A stretch of 50,394 bases of DNA from JAYFQF01 sp034927285 (GTDB lineage: Bacteria > Bacillota > Peptococcia > DRI-13 > UBA5745). The notes under the pieces were generated by a model, which worked only from the letters and a program-made list of their open reading frames with translations, was not told where the DNA came from and did no database searches. Made by a program: the position numbers and the translations under genes. Positions 1 to 7,600 of this stretch are shown piece after piece. Position 1 is the stretch's first letter, and each line of letters starts with the position of its first letter. The stretch is taken from contig JAYFQF010000052.1 of NCBI GenBank assembly GCA_034927285.1, positions 1 to 50,394 on the forward strand, written 5' to 3'.

Positions 1-29
1 AGAGTAATTTCCTCGCATGGTGGCCCAGT

Positions 30-156
30 GCACCACGCCTGCGGCCACCATGCACCATTCCGCCGGAATAGGAGCACCATTCCGCCGGTGACGATGCACC
101 ATCATCTGCGGTCAAGCTGCACTTTTTGAGCGGCGTACGCACCATTTTATGCGGAA
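30..156. repeat. Six phased repeats, probable IS21-type terminus
   Basis: A GCACCA-like core followed by a short spacer and GCGG/GCCGG recurs with starts near 30, 52, 74, 96, 119 and 139, so the period is 22, 22, 22, 23 and 20 bp. Copies at 52 and 74 share GCACCATTCCGCCGG exactly; the others are degenerate. IS21-family elements are known to carry several such repeats inside their ends, taken as transposase-binding sites. The IS body would lie to the left of the window. The repeats run straight into an IS256-type transposase fragment, so the junction near 157-175 is a mobile-element breakpoint. Confidence 0.55.
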
Positions 157-554
157 TATTTTGGCCCATGTTCCCCACCTTTGCGGCTCGGCTCAAAGAA
201 ATCTGGCTTGCTCCTACGGGGGAACTGGCCCGGCAACGAGCGCAAGCCCTTATCCAAGAGTACGAAAACCGCTTTCCCCAGGCTATTGAAATCCTGGAGG
301 AAGGGCTGGAGGATTCTCTGGCGTTTTATGCTTTTCCTAAGCTGGATGCCTGCAAAATTTCCTCCACCAACATGCTGGAACGGCTCAACCGGGAAATTCG
401 GCGCCGTACCAAAGTCGTGGGGATATTTCCCAACCCAGATTCTTATCTGCGGTTGACCACCACCTACCTCATGGAGTATGCCGAAGATTGGTCTGTCTCC
501 AAAGCCTACCTTAATCCCCAATCCATTCAGACTCTCCTGCATAAGGCAGCTTGA
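126..554 (+). pseudogene. IS256/Mutator-type transposase, C-terminal fragment
   Basis: From about residue 17 the 142-residue frame matches the C-terminal third of IS256-family transposases, including the hallmark stretch TSNMLERLN-like (here SSTNMLERLNREIRRRT) followed by VVGIFPN, where the last catalytic acidic residue (E) lies. Family members are about 400 residues, so the two N-terminal catalytic aspartates are missing and the element cannot transpose by itself. The first residues come from the adjacent phased-repeat DNA, so the apparent start is chimeric and probably not a real initiation site. A possible IS end (AATTGTGAACTTCCC, near 576-590) follows the stop. Confidence 0.8.
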
Positions 555-687
555 TTCCTTTTACCGAGTCCCCATAAATTGTGAACTTCCCTTGACACTA
601 CCGAAGCAGAGGGCTGCCAACCGCAAAAGCTACACCAAGAGAACACAGAAAAAACAGAATGAGCAGAAAACGGTATAACCCCAACCA

Positions 688-725
688 GGGCGGCTTACGG
701 GAAAAATCGTAAGCCGCCCTTTCTG
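688..725 (+). terminator. Strong intrinsic terminator hairpin
   Basis: GGGCGGCTTACG (688-699) pairs perfectly with CGTAAGCCGCCC (708-719) around an 8-base loop and is followed by TTTCTGATTTTT. It would stop transcription leaving the IS remnant rightward. The convergent gene at 796-1542 also ends here, but the minus-strand side lacks a clean U tract. Confidence 0.75.
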
Positions 726-733
726 ATTTTTAA

Positions 734-767
734 GGGTGGGCGGATTCTAATTCCGCTCACCCTTTTT
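734..767 (+). terminator. Second tandem terminator-like hairpin
   Basis: GGGTGGGCGGA (734-744) pairs with TCCGCTCACCC (752-762) with one wobble and is followed by TTTTT (763-767). Together with the hairpin just upstream it forms a double terminator between the IS remnant and the convergent gene pair. Confidence 0.6.
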
Positions 768-795
768 ACAAATCAGCAGGAATATATTATAGCAA

Positions 796-1542
796 CTATT
801 TTTTGTATTTTCGCTCAATCAAATCAATTGAACGCTGTGTTGGCTCATATTGATATTCATAACATTCCTTATAAATCCTCGGGAGCTTTTTTAAGCGGAA
901 TTTGATATCGTCAATATCAAAGGCTGTCAAATCCAAGTCGTCCATACCGAGCCATTCCCGGTATTCCTCATATTGCCGTCCTTTTTTCTTTTTGAATGCC
1001 TTTGCCAGCTCCTCCAGACCGCCGGTTCCTCCGCAGTCCTCAACAATGCCAAAGCCTTCGCCTTCCATAACCCTTGGCAGATCTCCAGCATAGATTTCAA
1101 CCTTTTCGCAGCTTTCCAATATGAGATTTACCCGCCAGTTATCCCCGTAATCATATTCAAAAGCAAGCCTTGATGGAGCCTTATTCAGCGTGTCCTTTAA
1201 CCGGCATTTTCCGGCATCGCACAGCTTTTCCTCTTCATTGTCAAAGGCTTCCTCGGAGGGCAATTCAAAGCGCCAGGTTTTTGACAAGTCCGCATAAGCG
1301 CTTTCGCTCAATATCTTACGCAAATCCTCTTCCGAATAACGCTTCCGCATGCCCTCTAGAAGCTCCGCGCCGCAATCATAAGTGAAGCAGAAAAGATGGG
1401 AGGCTTGCATCTCAAACATCGTCATTAAGATATAGCCAAGCTCCGCAAAGGTTTTGCTGCCGTTTACCTCAAACCGTCTCCAGATTTTAGGGGTGTAGTC
1501 CTCAAGCTCGGAATAAAATCTGTATACCGTATGCATCGCCAT
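796..1542 (-). CDS. Plasmid pRiA4b ORF-3 family protein
   Basis: The 248-residue protein has the features of the pRiA4b ORF-3-like family (PF07929): an N-terminal stretch with L-x-D/E-x-x-P-x-I-W-R-R, the motif FEYDYGDNWRV in the middle, and a later EDCGGTGG-like segment before an acidic C-terminal tail. The biochemical function of this family is not established; it is common near plasmids and transposons (for example as a passenger of IS1096-like elements). The start ATG directly follows the TAA of the upstream UPF0158 gene, and its ribosome site GGAGGG lies inside that gene, so the two are translationally coupled. Its place beside IS remnants suggests accessory DNA. Confidence 0.8.
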   Translation of the reverse strand: MAMHTVYRFYSELEDYTPKIWRRFEVNGSKTFAELGYILMTMFEMQASHLFCFTYDCGAELLEGMRKRYSEEDLRKILSESAYADLSKTWRFELPSEEAFDNEEEKLCDAGKCRLKDTLNKAPSRLAFEYDYGDNWRVNLILESCEKVEIYAGDLPRVMEGEGFGIVEDCGGTGGLEELAKAFKKKKGRQYEEYREWLGMDDLDLTAFDIDDIKFRLKKLPRIYKECYEYQYEPTQRSIDLIERKYKK

Positions 1543-1989
1543 TTATTGTCCCTCCAAATTGTCACGGCTGTTGTATGGAATATGATTTTCTTCGCACCAT
1601 TCTTTGGCGATCCCGCAGAATGCCAAGAAGCGAAACGCATAATATCCGTCATTCAGTCCGGTAAAATTCAAGGCATCCTTAAAATGGCGGAACGGTTTTC
1701 TTCCATTCAACGCACGGAATAATTGTTCGCGCTTACGGGCATCCGAGGTTGCCTCTGCAAAACGATTCATGATATTGTACTCATGAATATCGTACTGATT
1801 CGGCAGCCTGACATAATCACAGGAGTTTTCAATTTCCTCTGCCAGCTCCTCATCTGTTTCAATATAAGCCCCATCAGAAAGAGCAACAAATTCTCGGGTT
1901 TTTTTATTGAAATATTGCTCCCAGTGTTCCATTGTTTCTTCAAGCTTATCTGCAATTTCCTCCAAAAGCAGAGCCGATTTTTCGGGCAT
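1543..1989 (-). CDS. UPF0158-like protein
   Basis: This 148-residue protein resembles the UPF0158 family (PF03682): an acidic N-terminal helix region, a central segment YDIHEYNIMNRF, then a charged GRKPFRHFKDAL motif and a C-terminal FCGIAKEWCEENHIP segment, the usual end of the family. No function is known. The start is supported by GGAGGTG eight bases before the ATG. It heads a two-gene unit with the pRiA4b-ORF3-like gene, which begins at the base after its stop codon. Confidence 0.7.
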   Translation of the reverse strand: MPEKSALLLEEIADKLEETMEHWEQYFNKKTREFVALSDGAYIETDEELAEEIENSCDYVRLPNQYDIHEYNIMNRFAEATSDARKREQLFRALNGRKPFRHFKDALNFTGLNDGYYAFRFLAFCGIAKEWCEENHIPYNSRDNLEGQ

Positions 1990-2603
1990 GTATGCTCACC
2001 TCCGGCAACTGTATGCGGATACTTATATGCAACGATGATATAGCCATTTTATTTTAATATACCACAACATTCCCTGAAATTCCGCCAGATGCTGTGCGGC
2101 CTTTTCCCGCAGATAAGCAAGATGAAAAGTCTCCGGCACTCAGAATTTAATGATTGGGGAGTTGCAAAGATACAACTTCGTTTGTGGTCTCTGAATATTT
2201 GAGAAAATGAGCAAAACCCGTTCACGGACATCCTCATTAAGGGTGGTTTTTTGTTCTGCTGAGCTTCTGATTTTTGACAGGCGATTAAGGGAGATACAGA
2301 TTTCGCTACGCTCTGGCAGAGGAGTAGCTTTATGAAAATATATTTTGCTCATTCTTCCGCGAGGTGGAAATAAAGACAGCACGTACATACTATTTCCCAT
2401 TCATACAATTTTATATCCAGCTTGTAAAAAAGGGGGTGCCCCTCCTCAGCTCTTTTCTGCACTGTTTTGAGACACCCCCAAGGGAAAATGCGAGCCACGT
2501 CAATTCCGGATATCATCCTATGTTCAGATGGGGATTTGAACTGTTATGACTTGAGATCATACTCACAATGAGAAGTGTATAATTTATGCATTAATGTGCT
2601 AGT
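1990..2603. other. Gene-poor AT-rich stretch
   Basis: About 610 bp without a convincing gene. A minus-strand frame of 86 codons (2140-2400) has no recognisable domain or ribosome site, and I do not call it. A 7-bp inverted repeat GGGGGTG (2432-2438) / CACCCCC (2473-2479) could be a remnant of an IS end or a weak terminator. Composition is clearly lower in GC than the region right of 5,700. Confidence 0.4.
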
Positions 2604-2858
2604 CTACTCTTTGGTGATTATTTTGTCGGATTTTGAAAAAACTCCCCACAACGAAAATGAAACACCTGTTATCAGCAAAATGCCACCTATAATTATGGCC
2701 GGAAACAAGCCTAAATCCGATACCGTCTGCCAATATCTCCCTAATTGTGTGTTCCATTCCGTTGTGTTATCCAAGCTCATGCTTGCTATTAGAGATGAAA
2801 ACAAAAACATCAACGCACCCGTAATCTCAAAGCCTAGTCCTGCTATAATTTTTTTCAT
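2604..2858 (-). CDS. Small two-helix membrane protein
   Basis: An 84-residue protein with two hydrophobic segments, roughly residues 5-27 (GLGFEITGALMFLFSSLIAS) and 51-73 (LFPAIIIGGILLITGVSFSL), separated by a polar loop. The topology suggests an inner-membrane hairpin with both ends on the same side. GGGGAG precedes the ATG at a usable distance. I recognise no family. It stands alone in the AT-rich accessory stretch. Confidence 0.55.
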   Translation of the reverse strand: MKKIIAGLGFEITGALMFLFSSLIASMSLDNTTEWNTQLGRYWQTVSDLGLFPAIIIGGILLITGVSFSLWGVFSKSDKIITKE

Positions 2859-3190
2859 AATGATTACTCCCCATTACGCAATTAATCTTTGTTTCAGTTT
2901 ATCACGGCAAAAGCAAAAAGTCATGTGCGAGTTCAAATCCTCATACATGACTTTCATTTGTGTCATTAGGTCAAAATAGATGCAGGCCGTCGTCGCGGGC
3001 GCAAAACAAAACGCACCCACAAATGTGAGTGCGCGATTTGGGTGCAGCGTCACGCTGCTGGAAACACCGTGGAAAAAAGATTTTTTTATTCCATCGAAAA
3101 TAGAGTTTTCATAATATAATACATCATTCGGCTGTTTCAATGAGGTTCATCACTGATATTAAATCTCAAATATCTGAGAGAAGTCATAAA
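2859..3190. other. Intergenic region with short hairpins
   Basis: No supported gene; an 88-codon minus-strand frame here lacks a ribosome site and recognisable content. Two small inverted repeats are visible: ACGCACCCAC / GTGAGTGCGC near 3010-3033 and GCAGCG-TCA-CGCTGC at 3043-3057. Neither has a clear U tract on either strand. Confidence 0.35.
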
Positions 3191-4018
3191 CTATTTCTGA
3201 GTCAAATTTTTTATTTGTTCTCTATAATATTTATTATACAATTTATTCTTGCGCTCTTCTGAACCAAGATATTTCCACACAGAGCTGAAGTATCCAGAAG
3301 CAACTGTGGTTATTGCAGTGAACGTCCATGTAACTCCACTCCAAATTAGGGCCGAGGGGGTTGCTGGGTTTGTAAATCCAGTTAGTAAACCATATAATGG
3401 TGGAAGCTTAAAAATAAATGACGCAACAATGATAACTGCGGTTACTATAAGTACTCCTTTAAGCAAGAGATGTATCCATTCATTTTTGGTATACTTGTCC
3501 ACTTTTTTCTGCGATTTATTCCGAGCATACTTTTGCGCATATTCTTCCTCGGTTTTTCTTTCTTTGAGCTGCATTTCAAATTCTGCAAGCTCTTTTTTAT
3601 AGATTTGGGATTGTACATCAACCGCTTTCTCAAGTTCCTCTTTGTGTTGGATTTTTTCGTCAGCTAAAACTTGATCAAAAGCTTTTTCCACTGAGTCTTC
3701 GTATTCAGTCTCGTTTTCAAAAGTATATCTTGCTCTGTTTGTTAAAATTTCATTGATTACTTTTTCTTTTATTCCGCTATCAATAGTTTTTTGAGCAAGT
3801 TTTGTGAGTAAAGAGACTGGATTTATATGTATTTCGTCTTCGGGTGTGCGGTGTTGTCTGAGCGTCATAAACATACAATATGACTTATAGTCATCACTTG
3901 ATGTTCTTCCAGCTACCTTCAAAATAATCGATAGCCATACACTGGGTATCATTACGGTAGGAATCCCAGCAAATTCACTCCGTGCCCAATTTATCAAAAT
4001 TTGATCCGCAGAAACCAA
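3191..4018 (-). CDS. Unknown membrane protein with coiled coil, C-terminal part (frameshifted)
   Basis: This frame encodes a charged, probably coiled-coil stretch rich in E, K and Q (about residues 105-175 as called), two hydrophobic segments (about 183-205 and 222-243) and a basic tail. A TTG start at 4018 would give 275 residues, but the same frame stays open and protein-like further upstream, reading through YVESLRTENATSLWQINDYL to about 4090, where it meets the end of the frame starting at 4410. One missing base near 4089 would join the two into a single protein of about 406 residues. No family is recognised. It is either a pseudogene or carries an assembly error. Confidence 0.5.
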   Translation of the reverse strand: MVSADQILINWARSEFAGIPTVMIPSVWLSIILKVAGRTSSDDYKSYCMFMTLRQHRTPEDEIHINPVSLLTKLAQKTIDSGIKEKVINEILTNRARYTFENETEYEDSVEKAFDQVLADEKIQHKEELEKAVDVQSQIYKKELAEFEMQLKERKTEEEYAQKYARNKSQKKVDKYTKNEWIHLLLKGVLIVTAVIIVASFIFKLPPLYGLLTGFTNPATPSALIWSGVTWTFTAITTVASGYFSSVWKYLGSEERKNKLYNKYYREQIKNLTQK

Positions 4019-4068
4019 GTAATCATTGATTTGCCATAAACTTGTTGCGTTTTCCGTTCGTAAAGATT

Positions 4069-4410
4069 CTACATAAAGTATGCTATATACTCTTTGAGAC
4101 GATCTGTCGCTGTAATATTTGAAGATAGTTGGTTACTTACTTTAGGCTCAAGCCGATATTTTTGATTTGCAAGAATTATGCGACCTTTGCCTTTGTTTTT
4201 TATTGCATTTTCAATTTCCAGAATGTCAAACTGAAGTTGAAATCTTGAGTTTATATTTTGACAAATTTCTGGTGAAGATAATTCTTGACTTGCCGAATCA
4301 AATAAAACAAATTCTGCCAATTTGCATAGGTATTTTTCAAGGGTAGTTTGCCCCCGATTTTCCAATATCATTGCCAGTCTCAGGAGATCGCTTTCTGCTA
4401 TTTTTGACAT
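4069..4410 (-). CDS. N-terminal part of the same frameshifted unknown gene
   Basis: The 113-residue frame looks like a helical, winged-helix-like N-terminal domain (RLAMILENRGQTTLEKYLCK, then an ELSSPEICQNIN segment). It ends abruptly at an in-frame TAG at 4069-4071. A shift of one base at the CTCAAAGAG site near 4089 continues the protein into the neighbouring frame without a stop, giving the joined form described for 3191-4018. The site is not a canonical programmed slippery heptamer, so a one-base deletion is more likely than programmed frameshifting. Its start overlaps the upstream 55-codon gene by 74 bp. Confidence 0.5.
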   Translation of the reverse strand: MSKIAESDLLRLAMILENRGQTTLEKYLCKLAEFVLFDSASQELSSPEICQNINSRFQLQFDILEIENAIKNKGKGRIILANQKYRLEPKVSNQLSSNITATDRLKEYIAYFM

Positions 4411-4504
4411 CCTTATCGTCCTCCGAAGTTACGTTGTATCCGTTGAAGTCTATCAATTCATCAATATCCGAATAGAGCCAAGTCAAAAGCATTGTTTCGT
4501 TCAC
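4337..4504 (-). CDS. Short acidic/basic ORF upstream of frameshifted gene
   Basis: A 55-codon frame starting at GTG 4504, chosen because GAGGTG sits six bases upstream; an earlier in-frame ATG has no ribosome site. The N-terminal half (TMLLTWLYSDIDELIDFNGY) looks protein-like and acidic, the C-terminal half is basic and overlaps the next gene in another frame, so the second half may be read-through past another frameshift. No family recognised. Confidence 0.4.
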   Translation of the reverse strand: MNETMLLTWLYSDIDELIDFNGYNVTSEDDKDVKNSRKRSPETGNDIGKSGANYP

Positions 4505-4665
4505 AGTAATCACCTCAATATAAATGTATGCACACTTATTATTGACTAACACTGCGAAAGATAATCAACATTTGCAGAAGAACTATACTTACATCTCGGT
4601 ATCCAAATTGAGCCAACGTATTTTAAATATTATAATTATATCACACTGTTCGACAGATTTACAGG

Positions 4666-5286
4666 CTAAGTGCCTGATATTCTTTGGACAAACTCCGGAG
4701 CCAACGTCCCATCTGACAGGACTTGCACACACTCTAAATTCTCCTTAACAGCTTCAGGATCAAATTCCGAGATCTCCAACATTTCGCAAACAGCCTGCTT
4801 CAGTTCACTTTCAGGGAGAGAGGGGGAGTGTTGGCAAATGTCTTTTCCATGCTTTACTCGATTGGAACAGCGCCAAACAATCTCACCGGAGGGCCTGATG
4901 CGCCAGTACACGCCGCCGCATTCGGCACAAACAAAAAGGCCACTCAGTACATCTTTCGAATAATACTGGGTGGCCTTTCGCTTGTGGGTATCCTCGTCTA
5001 TGCTGCTGCGCTTGCTCTTCTCGTTCTGAACCGCAAAGTACTCTTCAAAACTGATAACGGTATTTATATACTTTGTGTTGCTCAGCATCTTGTCAAGCAC
5101 CGACTTGCTCCAGCGCTCTTTGCCGGAGGGGGATGGAACGTTCTCTTCAAAAAGGAAATCGGCGATACCTCCCAGACTTTTTCCAAAGAGATATTGCCGA
5201 TAGATTTCTTGTACAATGGCTGCCTGTTTAGGAATAACCTCGAGCATGCCATTATTGGCTGATTCAAATCCATATGCTTTTTTCAT
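4666..5286 (-). pseudogene. Large serine recombinase, C-terminal half only
   Basis: The reading frame matches the middle and end of large serine recombinases: a Recombinase domain (PF07508-like; KAYGFE near the start, IYRQYLFGKSLGGIADFL, and PSPSGKERWSKSVLDKML), then a zinc beta-ribbon with Cys pairs in GLFVCAECGGVYWR and RCSNR...CQHSPS. The N-terminal resolvase domain with the catalytic serine, usually about 140 residues, is absent, and the upstream DNA does not encode it. The frame opens at 5319, but MKKAYGF at 5286 is the first protein-like start. It is the remnant of an integrative element and probably inactive. The tRNA-Pro-like gene lies about 210 bp away. Confidence 0.8.
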
Positions 5287-5499
5287 TTTCAACCGTCCTT
5301 TCAGTAAATTAAAAGTCAACTATACTTGCCTTTTAACGGCGAGGCAGATTAGTCCAACACTTTAAAGCCAAGTATATGCGTGTTTTATATGGCCATCTTC
5401 AGGCTTCATCTGCTTATTTGACCGCTATTTTCATGGATTTTGGGGCGAAAAGCAAACGGGATTGCCTTTTACTTTCGTAAAAAACAATCCTGTTCTCTC

Positions 5500-5575
5500 T
5501 GGTCGGAGCGACAGTATTCAAACCTACGGCATCCTGCTCCCAAACCAGGCACGCTACCAACTGCGCCACACCCCG
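5500..5575 (-). tRNA. tRNA-Pro(UGG), probably degenerate
   Basis: Read on the minus strand, 76 bases fold as tRNA-Pro: acceptor stem CGGGGTG/CGCTCCG, D arm GCGC-AGTTGGTA-GCGT, anticodon loop TTTGGGA with anticodon TGG, and an encoded ACCA end. Against the standard tRNA several conserved bases are lost: the base 39 position is G, giving a G-G mismatch at the top of the anticodon stem; the universal 53-61 pair is G-A; and C56, needed for the D/T-loop contact, is T. It may therefore be a pseudo-tRNA left after element integration or duplication beside the recombinase remnant. Confidence 0.65.
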
Positions 5576-5700
5576 TTATTCAATTTTATGTTATTTTCGC
5601 ACCTTTTCCCAACCTAATTTCGAGCCATTTTATATTATATTCCATATCTTTATAAAGTCAGATTTTAATCACTTCACGCCGGCCGGCGGCCGGGAGACTT

Positions 5701-6939
5701 TCAATTAATGGTTCCGCCGATCAGCTCGATGGTATCGACGTTAAAAACCAGACGGATGGTTCCCTGTCCGCTGTCTTCTGCGGTCTCAAACTCCTCGTTC
5801 AGCACCCGGTAATCCTTAGCCGCAGTCTGGGCCAATTCCTCATAAGCCAATTCCCGGCAGCGCTCCGCCGCTTCTTCCAAAGACCGGCGGATATAGCCGG
5901 CTGCCTGCTCTTTATGGCTGGTGGTCACCAGCTTGAGCCGCTTATCGCCGTCCTGATTCTGCCAGATCACCCGGACGTTTGTCACCTGCCGGTAAAGGGA
6001 AAAAGGCTGCTGATTCAATCCGTTCAAGCGCCAGCTGCTGCTGAGTCCGGTTTTATCGTCCTCCACCACCAGTCTGTACCAGGTCACCTGATTTCCCGTA
6101 TCCTGATGCACTTCCTCCAAAAGTGGGCAGCTGGCGGCGATCCGGCGGCTTATCTTTGCACGCACCATACCCTTGGCCATTTTTTGATATCTGGCCCGCT
6201 CCTGGGCGGCTGAACTTTCGGCGCCGGTTCCGCCGGGCTGGGCCGCCGGAGCAGAACCGGCGATCAGCACCTGGCCTTTTTGCACCATATCGCCGGGTTT
6301 TACCCTGGCCTGGCCTTGAAGCACCAGGATTTCCGTCACTTCTCCCGCCTCTTTGGCCACCAGGTCCGCTCCGCCGGCCATGGAAGGATCGCTTTGCTCC
6401 TTTCGCTCCACCACCTCCAGTAAAAGGCGGCTGCCCTGAAATTCCACTCCCACCCAGGAGACGTCGGGATTGGTTTTCAAAAGCAGCCGGATATAATCCG
6501 GCCCAATGGCGGATTTCAGGCTGCCCGGCATCACGCCGCCGGCGCTGAGCTGGTTCTTCACCGTCAGGGCCAGACGGGGGTTTTCGCACTGTATATCTAC
6601 AAACCAAATGAACCTGGTAGCAATAAACAACGCCAGGAGAAAGAAGCCGACGGCAAAAACCAGGGATTTGCGGCGGCGCATCCGGCCCAGCAGAAAGCCC
6701 GGCCCCTTTTTATCAATAATTTTCGTGCCGCAGCCGTTTTTTTGCGCCAGACGTAAAAGCGGGCGGGTCTGGGCCGCGCCGACGGACAGCCTCCAGCGGC
6801 CTTCCTTTTCCTCCTGAAGTTCCCAGATCGAAATGCCCCGTTCCACCGCCAGATTGATCACCTGATCAGGCCGGCTTTGGGCCGATTTGGACCAGATCCT
6901 GATTGTCACTATATTTTGTATGCCGCGTTTTTCTTTCAT
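5701..6939 (-). CDS. yqfD: Sporulation protein YqfD
   Basis: A 412-residue protein of the usual length for YqfD, a membrane-anchored sporulation protein required in the mother cell during engulfment and later in Bacillus subtilis. It has an N-terminal region of about 90 residues, a basic RMRRRK patch, one transmembrane segment (about 91-113) and a large extracytoplasmic part with a biotinyl-like KPGDMVQKGQVLIAG hairpin near residue 215. It lies 19 bp after yqfC, as in other Bacillota (often before phoH). Nothing is missing. Its presence is good evidence for a spore-forming host. Confidence 0.9.
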   Translation of the reverse strand: MKEKRGIQNIVTIRIWSKSAQSRPDQVINLAVERGISIWELQEEKEGRWRLSVGAAQTRPLLRLAQKNGCGTKIIDKKGPGFLLGRMRRRKSLVFAVGFFLLALFIATRFIWFVDIQCENPRLALTVKNQLSAGGVMPGSLKSAIGPDYIRLLLKTNPDVSWVGVEFQGSRLLLEVVERKEQSDPSMAGGADLVAKEAGEVTEILVLQGQARVKPGDMVQKGQVLIAGSAPAAQPGGTGAESSAAQERARYQKMAKGMVRAKISRRIAASCPLLEEVHQDTGNQVTWYRLVVEDDKTGLSSSWRLNGLNQQPFSLYRQVTNVRVIWQNQDGDKRLKLVTTSHKEQAAGYIRRSLEEAAERCRELAYEELAQTAAKDYRVLNEEFETAEDSGQGTIRLVFNVDTIELIGGTIN

Positions 6940-6958
6940 CTCCGGCCCCTATCCTGTC

Positions 6959-7270
6959 TTATTCCGGTAAAAATTCCACCTGGCGGATCACTCCCTCCAG
7001 GCATATCACATCCCGGTCGATCCGGGAAATCGTCAATCCCTCTCCCCGGACCGCCAGACGTCCTCTCCTTAGAGCAATCACCGTTTCCTGGAGAGCATAG
7101 GCCAATATTCCTTTATGGTTTTCCAGCTCAAGAAAGCCCTGGCCCAGCATCCGGATCTGGGGCGTCTCCCCCAGGGCTTCCCGGGGAACGATCTCCCGCA
7201 CCCGGTCTTTTATCTCCAGGCCCCTTTCCTCCTCCACATCTATCACGCCCTTTTCTGCCGCTTCACTCAT
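6959..7270 (-). CDS. yqfC: Sporulation protein YqfC (YabP/YqfC family)
   Basis: A 103-residue protein with the YabP/YqfC fold (PF07873): VPREALGETPQIRMLGQGFLELENHKGILAY, then a short repeat of beta strands ending in a characteristic G-x-x-R/Q-x-V-x-F segment. The start is placed at ATG 7270 (MSEAAEKG); a TTG at 7291 would add seven residues and neither has a strong ribosome site. It sits directly upstream of yqfD in the same direction, the conserved sporulation order. In other species the pair is transcribed by the mother-cell sigma factor SigE; no such promoter was verified here. Confidence 0.85.
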   Translation of the reverse strand: MSEAAEKGVIDVEEERGLEIKDRVREIVPREALGETPQIRMLGQGFLELENHKGILAYALQETVIALRRGRLAVRGEGLTISRIDRDVICLEGVIRQVEFLPE

Positions 7271-7356
7271 ACTTATGAGGCCCGGGCACAAGGTATGCCA
7301 GGATGAAAAGCCGGGCGCCGCGACAAGGGTATCCGCATTGTAATTTTAAAATACAG

Positions 7357-7403
7357 AAGGGGCTGCCGCGCCTTGGTTTTTTGCCAATTCGCGACAACCC
7401 CTT
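7357..7403 (-). terminator. Long hairpin, related to one near 17,100
   Basis: AAGGGGCTGCCGCG (7357-7370) faces CGCGACAACCCCTT (7390-7403). On the minus strand the two mismatches become G-U pairs, so the RNA stem is 14 bp. It lies downstream of the metallophosphoesterase gene, whose transcript runs leftward. The tail (CTGTATTTT) is a poor U tract. Stem and loop resemble the hairpin at 17,079-17,129, so it may be a dispersed terminator-like repeat. Confidence 0.5.
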
Positions 7404-7418
7404 TACTCGGTCTTTCCA

Positions 7419-7497
7419 TTGACTGTTCTTTTGATTGATTGCCCTTTCCTTTGACTGCCCTTTTGATTGACTGTTCTTTCGATTGATTGCCCTTTTG
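7419..7497. repeat. Degenerate tandem repeat (TTGACTG/TTGATTG units)
   Basis: The motif TTGAYTGYYCTTTT recurs about five times (TTGACTGTTCTTTT, TTGATTGATTGCCC, TTGACTGCCCTTTT, TTGACTGTTC-like, GATTGCCCTTTT) with a period of roughly 17-21 bases. It lies between the metallophosphoesterase stop and the long hairpin and does not extend an ORF. Confidence 0.5.
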
Positions 7498-7600
7498 AGC
7501 TTTTCGTATCCCTATTCGCTTTTATGCCTCCCGGGCAGCATTTCCCTGATCTCAATCATTCATTTTCTTCTTGTCTGCGGCTTGAGGCATTTGTTTCCGG

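Noticed and set aside
2140..2400. An 86-codon minus-strand frame
   Set aside because: No ribosome site, no domain and no neighbour logic; left as unexplained AT-rich sequence.
2874..3140. An 88-codon minus-strand frame
   Set aside because: It crosses hairpins, has no ribosome site and overlaps the leader of the small membrane gene.
4083..4092. Programmed -1 frameshift in the unknown gene
   Set aside because: The site CTCAAAGAG does not fit the X-XXY-YYZ slippery pattern and no downstream stem or pseudoknot is obvious; a one-base deletion is simpler.
5914..6817. Several frames opposite yqfD
   Set aside because: Arg/Pro/Gly-rich shadows of the yqfD gene without starts or motifs.
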